Assembly (NCBI GenBank): GCA_001000675.1
Contig: LCHW01000001.1
Location: 408,686-472,685 of the forward strand
Source: Candidatus Wolfebacteria bacterium GW2011_GWE2_44_13
GTDB taxonomy: Bacteria; Patescibacteria; Paceibacteria; UBA6257; UBA9933
Length of the DNA stretch: 64,000 bases
Direction: 5' to 3'
Below the pieces are notes generated by a model that had not been told where the DNA came from, did no database searches, and was given only the letters and a program-made list of their open reading frames with translations. The position numbers and the translations under genes were made by a program. Positions 25,592 through 33,295 of the stretch are shown here, one piece after another; positions within the stretch are counted from its first letter, which is position 1, and every line of letters starts with the position of its first letter.

Positions 25592-25620
25592 AAATGCCCC
25601 GCTGCTTGGGGCATTTTTTT
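25592..25620 (+). terminator. Terminator of the 42-residue peptide gene
   Basis: ATGCCCC/GGGGCAT hairpin followed by seven T. Confidence 0.9.
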
Positions 25621-25651
25621 AGCACGCATGCTTGTGATATAATTTATTATT

Positions 25652-26566
25652 ATGGCTGCTATTCAAAAGGATTTTAATTTTTTTAAAAAGCGTAGAAAGC
25701 AGGCTGTATATGTAAGGCCAAAGGTTATTTTAGTTGATGTCGATGGGACTGTAATCAAGCCACGTATTAAAATGTACTCGATGTCAGAGGAAAAACTTGG
25801 CAAACAAGCAGTCGCAAAAATAGAAAAAGATCGCATTAAGCCACTGCGGCAGCAGATGATTAAGCGACAGATTAGTTTTGAGGAGTATCTCCTTGGATTA
25901 TCAAAAATCGATATCGAGCTGGGTGAATATTATCAGGATTATAAGCAATTCTTTTTTGATTTAGTGAAGCAGGGGATGCTTAACGAACCGCTTATACGCG
26001 CATTAGGGATACTTAAGAAAAAACATAACATGAAGGTTATTTTTCTTACGTCAAATCTGCGAATTTATGGGGAGATCATTAGTGACTATGCGCTTCAATT
26101 ATTAGGTGAAAAAGGCACGTTTGATGGCGCAGTTGGTGCGGAATATTTATTTGATAAAAAAGGCAAGGCAGTTGGTGTAAAAAGTCTTATTAGCCATGAT
26201 GATGCGAAATTAGGTGCGGTGTCTTTTATGACTAAAGAAACTGCGATCAAAAAATTTTTTAAAGTAAATAAGGTTACGGTTCGCGATGAAGAGATTGCCG
26301 TCGTGAGTGATGCCGATACGGCCTTGATGAAACTCTACGGACTTGGTGGTCTTGTGCTGTATCCACTAAGTGAATTATCAAGTCAGTTTAAAGAGATTGA
26401 GTATATCCGTAATGCGCGTGAGGGGTTGTTTGATTTTTGCGTGGATTATGCAAAAGGAAAAGACTTAGATATTGCACAAAAAAAGTGGGAGCTAGTACTA
26501 AGTGACCCCTCGATATTACGAATGTCTAACAGCGAAATAAAAACATATTTAAAAAATAATGACTAA
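25652..26566 (+). CDS. HAD-superfamily phosphatase
   Basis: 304 residues. HAD motif I DVDGT (about 29-33), motif II LTSN, and motif III/IV VSDADT towards the end, with a helical cap between motifs I and II. A phosphohydrolase is therefore expected; substrate unknown. TATAAT lies a dozen bases before the ATG. It overlaps the downstream P-loop kinase gene by eight bases, implying a joint role. Confidence 0.85.
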   Translation: MAAIQKDFNFFKKRRKQAVYVRPKVILVDVDGTVIKPRIKMYSMSEEKLGKQAVAKIEKDRIKPLRQQMIKRQISFEEYLLGLSKIDIELGEYYQDYKQFFFDLVKQGMLNEPLIRALGILKKKHNMKVIFLTSNLRIYGEIISDYALQLLGEKGTFDGAVGAEYLFDKKGKAVGVKSLISHDDAKLGAVSFMTKETAIKKFFKVNKVTVRDEEIAVVSDADTALMKLYGLGGLVLYPLSELSSQFKEIEYIRNAREGLFDFCVDYAKGKDLDIAQKKWELVLSDPSILRMSNSEIKTYLKNND

Positions 26567-27104
26567 GAAAAACAATATACTCGTTGCACTCCATGGCCCT
26601 GCGGGCATAGGAAAAACAGCTGTCGCAGGAAAATTGTGTAAAAAGCTACCGGGCAAGACTGCGCGTATTTCGATCGACGTACTTCGTGATATGACTTGTA
26701 TGAGGTACACAAGCGGTCGCCAAAGCGATGAATATATCACTTTGTCCAAGAAACTTGCTCCTGGGCTAATACAGGACCTTTTTTCCAATGGGTTTAATGT
26801 TGTTGTGGAGATAGCTCCGCCTACAGCAGCAGATAAGGGGAAAACTGATACGTGGCTTGTTAGTGAACTGTGGCGCTTAGGAGGAAGTGTTTTTTTACTT
26901 GATGCGCCGTTGGCTATGGTGTTACAGCGAAATAAAAAACGTACCGGTGAATTTGGCCAAGGAAATTTAACCAAAAAGTTAACTGAACAATTATATCGAT
27001 ATTGTGAAAAATATTTAAATAGAAACGATTACATCGTTATTGAGACAACAAAGATTGGAGCGGATAAAGTAACATCGCTTATTATTGAGAAATTAGGGTT
27101 CTAA
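26559..27104 (+). CDS. Small P-loop kinase (AAA_33/Zeta-like fold)
   Basis: 181 residues. Walker A GPAGIGKTAVAGKL at 14-27; SIDVLRDM supplies an acidic residue as in nucleoside or polynucleotide kinases; a VVVEIAPP strand and a lid with QRNKKRTG follow. It resembles small ATP-dependent phosphotransferases but the acceptor is unknown. Coupled with the HAD phosphatase, the pair recalls the kinase plus HAD-phosphatase arrangement of polynucleotide repair enzymes, as separate polypeptides. Confidence 0.75.
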   Translation: MTKKNNILVALHGPAGIGKTAVAGKLCKKLPGKTARISIDVLRDMTCMRYTSGRQSDEYITLSKKLAPGLIQDLFSNGFNVVVEIAPPTAADKGKTDTWLVSELWRLGGSVFLLDAPLAMVLQRNKKRTGEFGQGNLTKKLTEQLYRYCEKYLNRNDYIVIETTKIGADKVTSLIIEKLGF

Positions 27105-27155
27105 GGAATAAAAATAGTATATGGGATATACGGTAGAACCGTAGTGTTTAAAAGA

Positions 27156-27207
27156 GCTCATATTATCCGTCGTAAAACCTACATTTTGCGACAGATGAAT
27201 AATGAGC
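27156..27207. other. Long imperfect hairpin in the strand-switch intergenic region
   Basis: GCTCATATTATCCGTCG and CGACAGATGAATAATGAGC pair with few mismatches around an A/T-rich loop (TAAAA...TTTT). Not followed by a T-run. The surrounding 27105-27359 holds no credible gene. Confidence 0.5.
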
Positions 27208-27307
27208 ATTTATCTATCCTCTCGAATTAAGCTGTATCTTTTACGCGAGTATCATATTTAATTAATTTACATAGTGCTCACCTAGTAATAATCTTAGGTA
27301 AAAAATT

Positions 27308-27328
27308 CCCACCGGTTGGTGGGTTTTT
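27308..27328 (+). terminator. Terminator at the end of the plus-strand block
   Basis: CCCACCGGTTGGTGGG hairpin followed by five T. Confidence 0.8.
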
Positions 27329-27342
27329 GTTTGTTGTTTGTA

Positions 27343-27373
27343 CTATGGCGGCGTAGGTTTTACGCCGCCATAG
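27343..27373 (-). terminator. GC-rich hairpin overlapping the Nudix stop codon
   Basis: Thirteen-base arms CTATGGCGGCGTA / TACGCCGCCATAG. The minus-strand gene's Ala-Met-Ala-Ala-stop lies inside it. There is no T-run, so it may protect the mRNA end rather than terminate. Confidence 0.5.
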
Positions 27374-27782
27374 CGAGTTCCTTCAGGCGCTTTAAATATG
27401 GGCGCCTGTGGGTCGACAAAAAGTCGTTCCGCTCAAGGACCTCTTGGGGGTCAAGGATCATGACCTCCTCCCCTTTGTTCCTTTGCGGGTGAATACCGGC
27501 GATGGAATCCACCGTAACCCGAAAGAACACGAGGTCGTGGTTCCACTTATGGACCACAGCGATCTCCTCAAGCTTCGAAGGGTCGACTCGTATCCCGATC
27601 TCCTCAAAGACTTCCCGTTCGGCACACTTTTTTCGGGTTTCGCCCTCCTCTACGTGTCCTCCAGGGAACTTACAGAGAATGGGATTCGGTTTCGATTTAT
27701 CCCGAATTACCACAATCCCATAGCATCCGCCACGGGGATTGTTTACTTCAACAAACACTACTGTCGCTGCTGGTCTTTCCAT
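27360..27782 (-). CDS. Nudix hydrolase
   Basis: 140 residues with the complete Nudix box GGHVEEGETRKKCAEREVFEEIGI (GX5EX7REUXEEXGU). It hydrolyses a nucleoside diphosphate derivative, with Mg bound by the REUXEE glutamates; substrate unknown. AAGGAGG lies about ten bases before the ATG. It belongs to the strong-ribosome-site cassette class and is the first minus-strand gene after the plus-strand block. Confidence 0.9.
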   Translation of the reverse strand: MERPAATVVFVEVNNPRGGCYGIVVIRDKSKPNPILCKFPGGHVEEGETRKKCAEREVFEEIGIRVDPSKLEEIAVVHKWNHDLVFFRVTVDSIAGIHPQRNKGEEVMILDPQEVLERNDFLSTHRRPYLKRLKELAMAA

Positions 27783-27829
27783 CCTCTTTCGCCTCCTTTC
27801 GGCCTATTTCGAATAAATGCGCTGTCTTA

Positions 27830-27858
27830 AATAAAACATTATTATCTAGATTAGTCAA
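27830..27858 (-). promoter_or_regulatory. Promoter of the Nudix gene
   Basis: Minus strand TTGACT, 17 bases, TTTATT, about 45 bases of leader before the ribosome site. Confidence 0.55.
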
Positions 27859-27937
27859 GGGCCACGGCCCTCGGCGTAGTCGGAGGGTTTCCGCTGGCTC
27901 CTAGGTTTGGTATACTAGGGCATACAAATTTTATTTT

Positions 27938-28696
27938 ATGTACTACAAAACCGGCGATGAATTTAAAGAAGTTTCTGGATACGACCTTGAACGTGGTTGG
28001 TATCCCCGTGTGACAAAAATATTGGAAATTAAAGCAAAGCCAGCACTCTATAAATTTTATGGCGAGCTGACGAGCTTTGACGAAGGTGAGCAGATTAAAG
28101 AAAAGTCTGCTTCAGAAGGAACGCTTATTCATGAGGCTGCTGAGCAAATATTTGCCGGTGTCTCCCCTATCGTTGACCCTGCGATACAACCGTCGATCGA
28201 TGCGTTTAATCAATTTTTGCAAGACACAAATATTCAAGTCGATAAAGAGTATATTGAGAAGCGTGTTGTTAATCACACTGAACGATACACGGGAACATTG
28301 GATGCATTAGCGCTTATTGATGGTAAGTTTGGCGTTTTGGATATTAAAACGTCGCAATCAATATATCGCGACTATAATTTGCAAACCGCTGCGTACATGG
28401 GCGCGCTTGATAAAGAGTTCAAGAATTTACAGACACGTTGGATATTGCGTATTGATCAAGCAAAAGAATGTATCAAGTGTGGTGCTTCGTTGCGGCAAAA
28501 AGGTGGACGCGATAAAGTGCGCGCTGGATTTGGTAAGGGAGATCCAAACTGCGACCACGAGTGGTCTGACATGAAAGGCATCGTTGAGCTAAAAGAATTT
28601 CCCTATTGGCAGAATGATTACAAAGCATTTCTTGCGGCAAAGAAACTATGGGAATGGGAAAATGAATATTGGTTAAAACAAATCGGATATTTGTGA
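27938..28696 (+). CDS. PD-(D/E)XK superfamily nuclease (RecB/Cas4-like)
   Basis: 252 residues. An early His in LIHEAAEQIF, the Asp in YTGTLDALALI, the DIK catalytic motif in FGVLDIKTS, and QTAAYMGAL give the order of PD-(D/E)XK nucleases of the RecB/Cas4 and phage exonuclease group. A Cys/His knuckle CIKCG...CDHEW occupies a later insertion and could bind zinc; it is not the four-Cys iron-sulphur set of Cas4. No CRISPR or cas genes are near. TATACT precedes the ATG by about 22 bases. Confidence 0.82.
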   Translation: MYYKTGDEFKEVSGYDLERGWYPRVTKILEIKAKPALYKFYGELTSFDEGEQIKEKSASEGTLIHEAAEQIFAGVSPIVDPAIQPSIDAFNQFLQDTNIQVDKEYIEKRVVNHTERYTGTLDALALIDGKFGVLDIKTSQSIYRDYNLQTAAYMGALDKEFKNLQTRWILRIDQAKECIKCGASLRQKGGRDKVRAGFGKGDPNCDHEWSDMKGIVELKEFPYWQNDYKAFLAAKKLWEWENEYWLKQIGYL

Positions 28697-28700
28697 GATG

Positions 28701-28728
28701 AAAAAAAAGGGAGCCACTAGGGCTCCCG
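28701..28728 (-). terminator. Terminator of the M19-like gene
   Basis: Minus strand GGGAGCC/GGCTCCC hairpin followed by eight T. The same hairpin sequence recurs at 29803-29829. Confidence 0.85.
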
Positions 28729-28751
28729 TTGTAGTTACACAGACATTGCGT

Positions 28752-29723
28752 TTAGACGAACAGGCTTCTTTCGAAAAACTGCACAAGATTTTCTCCGACG
28801 ACGGTGTGAGTTTTTTCGCCGGCGATATCACGAATACTATTCGCGATGTGCTCGAGCTTGTTCGGTCCGAGAAAGATCTCTGGGTGTTCCGGATACCGCG
28901 CACCCCATGTTCCCTGGGGGTCGATCTTCGTGCGCATCATTTCAAACTGCGCACGTGCTTGCTCCTCGTCCACGTTCGAGTATGTCCCGTCGCTTCCGAT
29001 AACGACAGACTCGATGCCACACACATTAATTGCATGCCTGATGTGTGCTCGGAAATGATTAATGTCCTCGTTTCCGTTCCCGAGAATAAATTCGAGTGTT
29101 GGGATGCCGATTACACCGCCACGTTCTGCAATCTCGCGCAATACCTGGTCGGGTAAATTGCGGAAATGCGGATACACTCCGTAGCACCCTGTGTGCGATG
29201 CCATTACTGGAAGAAACAGCCGAGCTTCGTGGATGAACCTGAGCACCTCCCTTGCCATGCGATGACTTGCATGAGCGAGATCGAGAATCATGCCCTTTTC
29301 CTGATCCATCGCCCTGAGAACGTCTTTTCCTGCCTGCGTTAGTCCGACATCCAGGTTCATACACCCACTGCCGTACATATTCACGGTGTCGTACGCCAGT
29401 GAGATAACTTGAATGCCAGCGCCTTTAAGGGCAGTAATGTCCACATTGTCCGGAAGGTTTTGAAGCCCCAGGATAATAGCGGTCGAGTTATCTTCGCGAG
29501 CCATCACGATGTCATCTGTGTGCGTTGCGATTGTAACCAGGCTATCTGCATTTTGGAACAGGGCCACCTTAAATTTCTCGGCCTCCTCCAGCACCATGCT
29601 GGTTGTTGGTGCCCACGGCGGAGCACATGTGACAAGCGCCAAGTCAATTGCCATGTCACTCGTGATTGTCGGGGGTTGTCCGGGCATTCCGAAAAATGCC
29701 ATCGCGTCTGCTCTTCTTGCCAT
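28752..29723 (-). CDS. M19 (renal/membrane dipeptidase)-like protein with altered metal site
   Basis: 323 residues matching peptidase family M19 from about residue 90 on: VISLAYDTVNMYGSG, a GLTQAGKDVL block, DLAHASHRMAREVL and MASHTGCYGV (the two His ligands), FRNLPDQVL, and VVIGSDGTYSN (active-site Asp). The N-terminal DGHNDLP ligand motif is not present, and the bridging Glu appears as Gln in ILGLQNLP. The protein may therefore bind metal differently or be inactive as a dipeptidase. It has AAGGAG before the ATG and its own promoter and terminator. No signal peptide is seen. Confidence 0.78.
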   Translation of the reverse strand: MARRADAMAFFGMPGQPPTITSDMAIDLALVTCAPPWAPTTSMVLEEAEKFKVALFQNADSLVTIATHTDDIVMAREDNSTAIILGLQNLPDNVDITALKGAGIQVISLAYDTVNMYGSGCMNLDVGLTQAGKDVLRAMDQEKGMILDLAHASHRMAREVLRFIHEARLFLPVMASHTGCYGVYPHFRNLPDQVLREIAERGGVIGIPTLEFILGNGNEDINHFRAHIRHAINVCGIESVVIGSDGTYSNVDEEQARAQFEMMRTKIDPQGTWGARYPEHPEIFLGPNKLEHIANSIRDIAGEKTHTVVGENLVQFFERSLFV

Positions 29724-29769
29724 TGTCTTGCTCCTTTTCTCTGTAGTTGTAGGATAGTGAACTGACTAT

Positions 29770-29798
29770 ATTATGAACATATTCTATATATTTGTCAA
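29770..29798 (-). promoter_or_regulatory. Promoter of the M19-like gene
   Basis: Minus strand TTGACA, 17 bases, CATAAT. Confidence 0.75.
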
Positions 29799-29802
29799 GG
29801 TA

Positions 29803-29829
29803 CAAAAAGGGAGCCACTAGGGCTCCCGT
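29803..29829 (-). terminator. Terminator of the 171-residue gene
   Basis: Minus strand GGGAGCC/GGCTCCC hairpin plus T-run, identical in core to the one at 28701-28728. Confidence 0.85.
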
Positions 29830-29834
29830 TTGGG

Positions 29835-30350
29835 TCATGCATCGGCATATCCGGCCCGCACTGCGGCATTGCGCAGACGTAACCCGATAAACGAATCAGC
29901 TGGGATTATTATTGCGTTAAGGAAGACTGCAGATATCTCGTTCACTGCTCGGTCAATGTAGTTCTTGTAGAAGTCCAGGTTGCCGCCGTTTGGTCTAAAT
30001 GACTTCACGACATCGGTGAGCGTATTTTCAAAATCAAACGCCCATTCCATCAGTACGTCCTCGACATCCTCTGCGTATTCGATTGAGGGGGCGCATATAA
30101 CAAGTATCCGTTGTCCACTAGGCGAATTGTGTAGATATTCCCCTACTGCGCCATCATCAATGATGATGCAAATAGTTCCAAGGGTTTCTTTTGGACAATC
30201 CTCCTCTTCGTAGTTTAAAAAGATGTCGTGACGTTCGATTAGCTCCCCGATGTAGTTTGTCAGCATTTCAACTACCAGATCTTCTTCCTCCTCATCCGCT
30301 CGAAATTCTGCTCGATCCGCGGGAGACATTCCAAGTAGTAGTTCTACCAT
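29835..30350 (-). CDS. Hypothetical acidic protein, cassette class
   Basis: 171 residues, strongly acidic in the first third (ADEEEEDLVVEML, NYEEEDCPKE). An alpha/beta-looking core follows, with ICIIIDDGAVGEYL and ILVICAPSIEY, and a helical end. No signal peptide or membrane span. No family recognised. AAGGAGAG precedes the ATG, and the terminator core is shared with the M19-like gene upstream in the cassette run. Confidence 0.65.
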   Translation of the reverse strand: MVELLLGMSPADRAEFRADEEEEDLVVEMLTNYIGELIERHDIFLNYEEEDCPKETLGTICIIIDDGAVGEYLHNSPSGQRILVICAPSIEYAEDVEDVLMEWAFDFENTLTDVVKSFRPNGGNLDFYKNYIDRAVNEISAVFLNAIIIPADSFIGLRLRNAAVRAGYADA

Positions 30351-30419
30351 CGGTCACTCTCCTTCCTTAAGATATATAAAGGTAACTAACCCTAGTGTGC
30401 GCTATAAGGGCTAAGCCTG

Positions 30420-30617
30420 TCAATTGCCCGTGGCAGGAGGGCATTTTTGAATAATGATGGGCGTACGGTGTGCGTTATTGCCGACAATATAACCAATTGC
30501 GAGGCTTAGAGTAACTGCAAGAAACAAGGCACATGTAAAAAGAAGCTCCTTTTTTCGCTCCGTTCGTGCTTTTCGCATGGTCATTTTGAGTAAGAAAACA
30601 CGGTCATGTAGTCGCAT
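30420..30617 (-). CDS. Small single-span membrane protein
   Basis: 65 residues from the Met of MRLHDRVFLLKMTMRKARTERKK: a basic N-terminus, one membrane span (LLFTCALFLAVTLSLAIGYIVG) and a short polar tail ending IIQKCPPATGN. The start is uncertain; an ATG ten codons upstream and one 13 codons downstream are also in frame. Positive-inside charge places the tail outside the cytoplasm. No family recognised. Confidence 0.45.
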   Translation of the reverse strand: MRLHDRVFLLKMTMRKARTERKKELLFTCALFLAVTLSLAIGYIVGNNAHRTPIIIQKCPPATGN

Positions 30618-30774
30618 AATGGATAAAATATGGCTTAAAATGAACACGGTGTCAGGTCGGGGTAGCCCGTTGACAGAATAGCTAATTATACTCTATACTG
30701 AGGTGTAATAAAAAGTAACGTAGATAGCGGTCATACGGCACCACGCTTTATGATCATTTTTTCTCAATAGCGAT

Positions 30775-31068
30775 ATGGCACATACCAAAGCCAAGGGGTC
30801 TACCAAAAATGGCCGAGACTCCCAGGCTCAACGATTAGGAGTAAAGCGACAGCACGGCCAGACTGTCGGCGCCGGTGAGATCTTGATCCGCCAGCGTGGA
30901 ACTAAATATTTGCCAGGTCTCAATGTAGCCCGAGCAAAAGATGACAGCCTTTACGCGATGATTCCAGGAACTCTTCAGTTCTTGTCTCGCTCAAAAGTAT
31001 GTTTTAACGGCAACCGTCGAGAAGTAAAAGTTTTGACGATTGTTGCAAAGACAGCTGTAGAAGCATAA
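30775..31068 (+). CDS. rpmA: 50S ribosomal protein L27
   Basis: 97 residues opening MAHTKAKGSTKNGRDSQAQR, with GVKRQHGQTVGAGEILIRQRG and GLNVARAKDDSLYA typical of L27, whose N-terminus reaches the peptidyl transferase centre. Its usual partner rplU (L21) is not adjacent. It is an isolated plus-strand gene in the otherwise minus-strand right half. Confidence 0.97.
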   Translation: MAHTKAKGSTKNGRDSQAQRLGVKRQHGQTVGAGEILIRQRGTKYLPGLNVARAKDDSLYAMIPGTLQFLSRSKVCFNGNRREVKVLTIVAKTAVEA

Positions 31069-31077
31069 CCCTTTATA

Positions 31078-31109
31078 AAAACCCCTCAGCCTAGGCTGAG
31101 GGGTTTTTG
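31078..31109 (+). terminator. rpmA terminator
   Basis: AACCCCTCAGCCTAGGCTGAGGGGTT hairpin (arms AACCCCTCAGCC/GGCTGAGGGGTT) followed by T-run. Confidence 0.9.
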
Positions 31110-31127
31110 TTTCATCAATATTTGTTG

Positions 31128-31464
31128 TGTCATTCCGGCGGATGCGGGAATCCATCTTCATTTTTTAGAACATCTTTTCGTTCCACTTTTTTTATAAAAA
31201 GTAGAGTAAAAAATCGCGAGCGAATAAAAATAGGGGGATGTGTTCTGGAATTTCTAACAAAACTGCGAACTCGCTCTTGCGCACCGCTCAGACACCGCAG
31301 TTTTTGAGGAAATTTCTATCGCACATCTAATCCCCTATTTTCACAGGCTCGCAGATAAGGATTAATAGAAGAAACTCAGGCACCGAGCCCATCCGGCAAG
31401 CTCAGGGTAAAGTTTCTTCCAATATTTTTCCAGCGACCTTTCTCCGAAATATTTCCATGTTCGG
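31128..31464. repeat. Dispersed structured repeat, family 1, copy B
   Basis: Second copy of the element at 1095-1386, same orientation. The TTCCACTTTTTTTATAAAAA block and the CCGAAATATTTCCATGTTCG end are shared. It has an extra inner segment with GGCAAGCTCAGGGTAAAG, a motif present at the outer edge in copy A. The stem AAAACTGCG/CGCAGTTTT is perfect here, while copy A has AAATTGC/GCAATTT at the same place. It fills most of the gap between rpmA and the kinase gene; no ORF is seen. Confidence 0.8.
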
Positions 31465-31481
31465 AAAAATGCAATTAAAAT

Positions 31482-32117
31482 TCAACGTACTTGTGTTGTT
31501 GTTAGGATATTAATCGCCTCTTTTATTTTGTCATCAAAATTTTCGTCCATATTCAAAACGGCGAGTTTATATTTCTCCACTCCTTCTTTGAAGAAATTCC
31601 CGTAGGTGCAGATCATGTTCGCAATGCTTCGATATGTTTCTTTACTATGAGTGCGTCCCAATATCCAATCATCGGGAGTTGTGCTCTTCTCTATCCCCTC
31701 AATAAATTTTTCGAGGTCTGATTTTATAAGAAAAATACTTTTTATTTTTCCTGGATATTTTTGGATAAGCTTCGCGGCAAGCTCGGGTTCGATATGGTAT
31801 CCTTCGATAATAAAATCATTGCCGTAAACGATCTCGCACTCTGCAAACATTTCTATTGCTTGATAGGAAGTTTTTGCTTGTTGTCGATATGCATCGATAA
31901 TTTCCTTTGCTGAATATTTAGAAAATTTTTCATCGTTAGTGGCGCTTCGCTGGCCTAATGTAGGAAACTTTCCCAATATGTCCTTTTCGTTGATATAGGG
32001 ACGGATAATACATTCGAGTGTATCAGTTGAAACCCAAGGAAGCCCTAGTGATTTTGAAAGGGTTTTTGTTAGTGTTGTTTTGCCGCATTTTGGTGGTCCA
32101 CCGATAAGATAAATCAT
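31482..32117 (-). CDS. P-loop kinase of the 2-phosphoglycerate/shikimate kinase-like group
   Basis: 211 residues. Walker A GGPPKCGKTTLTKTL at 6-20, VSTDTLECIIRP after it as the acceptor-site acidic motif, and a lid region with TPDDWILGRTHSKETY. The fold is clear, the substrate is not. Codons are AT-rich and there is no ribosome site. It may form an operon with the downstream-reading HIT-like and methyltransferase genes, with gaps of about 20-40 bases. Confidence 0.75.
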   Translation of the reverse strand: MIYLIGGPPKCGKTTLTKTLSKSLGLPWVSTDTLECIIRPYINEKDILGKFPTLGQRSATNDEKFSKYSAKEIIDAYRQQAKTSYQAIEMFAECEIVYGNDFIIEGYHIEPELAAKLIQKYPGKIKSIFLIKSDLEKFIEGIEKSTTPDDWILGRTHSKETYRSIANMICTYGNFFKEGVEKYKLAVLNMDENFDDKIKEAINILTTTQVR

Positions 32118-32154
32118 ACTATTTATTTCTAGACAAAGAATTAATAGGGAGTAC

Positions 32155-32649
32155 TCAAAGACCCCATTCTTTCGAAGTATATTTCGCTTGCTGTAATAAG
32201 AGTTCGATTTGTTTTTGTATTTCTAAAACATCAGCATCCGTTAAGGATTCGACGTTGTCGTAGAATCCAGTTTCGCGATGTGGCGCTTGAATTGCATCAC
32301 CCCATTTGTTTATAGGTGCGCTTTTTGCGCGGCCATACAAATGAATATGGAGATACGGACCTTCGGGCTTCAAAACACTCCAATTTCCATTATCTTGGTA
32401 GTTTATTCTTCCAATATCAATGCCCTGATTATTAAGGCCAATAGTCATCGCTTCACCAACGAGCATTGTTAGGCGCATAAGTTCGATTGCTAGTTTAGGC
32501 GACAATTGTGTGCGATCAACAAGTCTAGTCTTAGGGGATATTCTAATATGCCCACCATCAGTACGTGAAACATGGGGATGATCGACTGCTTCAACAATAA
32601 AATTTTCCGTTTGATATATTTGTGCCATTGTGATATTTTCTACGATCAT
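32155..32649 (-). CDS. HIT-like hydrolase/transferase
   Basis: 164 residues. The segment GPYLHIHLYGRA has the alternating His pattern of HIT proteins (HxHxH-like, with Tyr at the third place), preceded by INYQDNGNW, where HIT proteins have their nucleotide-binding strand. A nucleotidyl hydrolase or transferase is likely but the third His is not in register, so activity is uncertain. A second Met eight codons in (MAQIYQ) is an alternative start. Confidence 0.6.
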   Translation of the reverse strand: MIVENITMAQIYQTENFIVEAVDHPHVSRTDGGHIRISPKTRLVDRTQLSPKLAIELMRLTMLVGEAMTIGLNNQGIDIGRINYQDNGNWSVLKPEGPYLHIHLYGRAKSAPINKWGDAIQAPHRETGFYDNVESLTDADVLEIQKQIELLLQQAKYTSKEWGL

Positions 32650-32669
32650 CGCAGATGAAATGCGAAATA

Positions 32670-33275
32670 TTATTTATTTAGAATAACCAATTCCCTAACC
32701 CTTCCTACTGGAGTGGTGTATAATATTTGCTCTGTAGTGCTAAATATTTTTGATAACCTATTTTTCCAGTCATCGTAATAAAATTTGCATGGCTCATAGT
32801 CATCTTCTTCATTATAGACAGTCCCCTTTGCTGGATTATCGATAAGAATTAGTCCGTTAGTTTTTAACATATCCTTCGCTCTTTTAATTGTAGTCAATTG
32901 TGCCTCTTTTGAGAACTCCCCTATAACTGTCCATGGGAAAATAATTACATCAAAATTATTGCCTTGATAGTTTTCAAATGCAGAGTAGATAACCATGTCC
33001 TCAACATTCTTTATTCCATTATTCGCTAAATAATTTTTAAAAAAAATGAGGTACGGTTGATGCTGTTCGATTCCTATGTATTTATAAACGCTTATTAAAT
33101 GCTTGCCTATCCTACCGGTCCCACACCCGACTTCTAGAATAGAATTATTGATTTTAAGATATTTTTCGAATTGTAAAAAATCAGCTGGACTCTCGCCTCC
33201 TAACCCAGCTTGCTCGGCAAAGTAATTTAATTCTTCACAATTTACATTATCGTATACGGACATGTTTATTTCCAA
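32670..33275 (-). CDS. Class I SAM-dependent methyltransferase
   Basis: 201 residues. SAM motif I ILEVGCGTGRIGKHL (about 46-60), acidic GIEQHQPY, and FDVIIFPWTVIGEF as motif II. The substrate is unknown. An alternative start lies four codons in (MSVYDNV). AT-rich like the two genes that follow on this strand. Confidence 0.83.
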   Translation of the reverse strand: MEINMSVYDNVNCEELNYFAEQAGLGGESPADFLQFEKYLKINNSILEVGCGTGRIGKHLISVYKYIGIEQHQPYLIFFKNYLANNGIKNVEDMVIYSAFENYQGNNFDVIIFPWTVIGEFSKEAQLTTIKRAKDMLKTNGLILIDNPAKGTVYNEEDDYEPCKFYYDDWKNRLSKIFSTTEQILYTTPVGRVRELVILNK

Positions 33276-33295
33276 AGCATTTTATCTATGCAATT

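Noticed and set aside
27408..27830. Plus-strand ORF opposite the Nudix gene
   Set aside because: The complete Nudix box is on the minus strand; the opposite frame shows no motif.
27938..28696. Cas4 and a CRISPR locus
   Set aside because: The protein has a PD-(D/E)XK core but not the four-Cys cluster of Cas4, and no repeat-spacer array or other cas gene is present.
28698..29156. Plus-strand ORF after the PD-(D/E)XK gene
   Set aside because: Antisense to the M19-like gene, whose family motifs, ribosome site, promoter and terminator are all on the minus strand.
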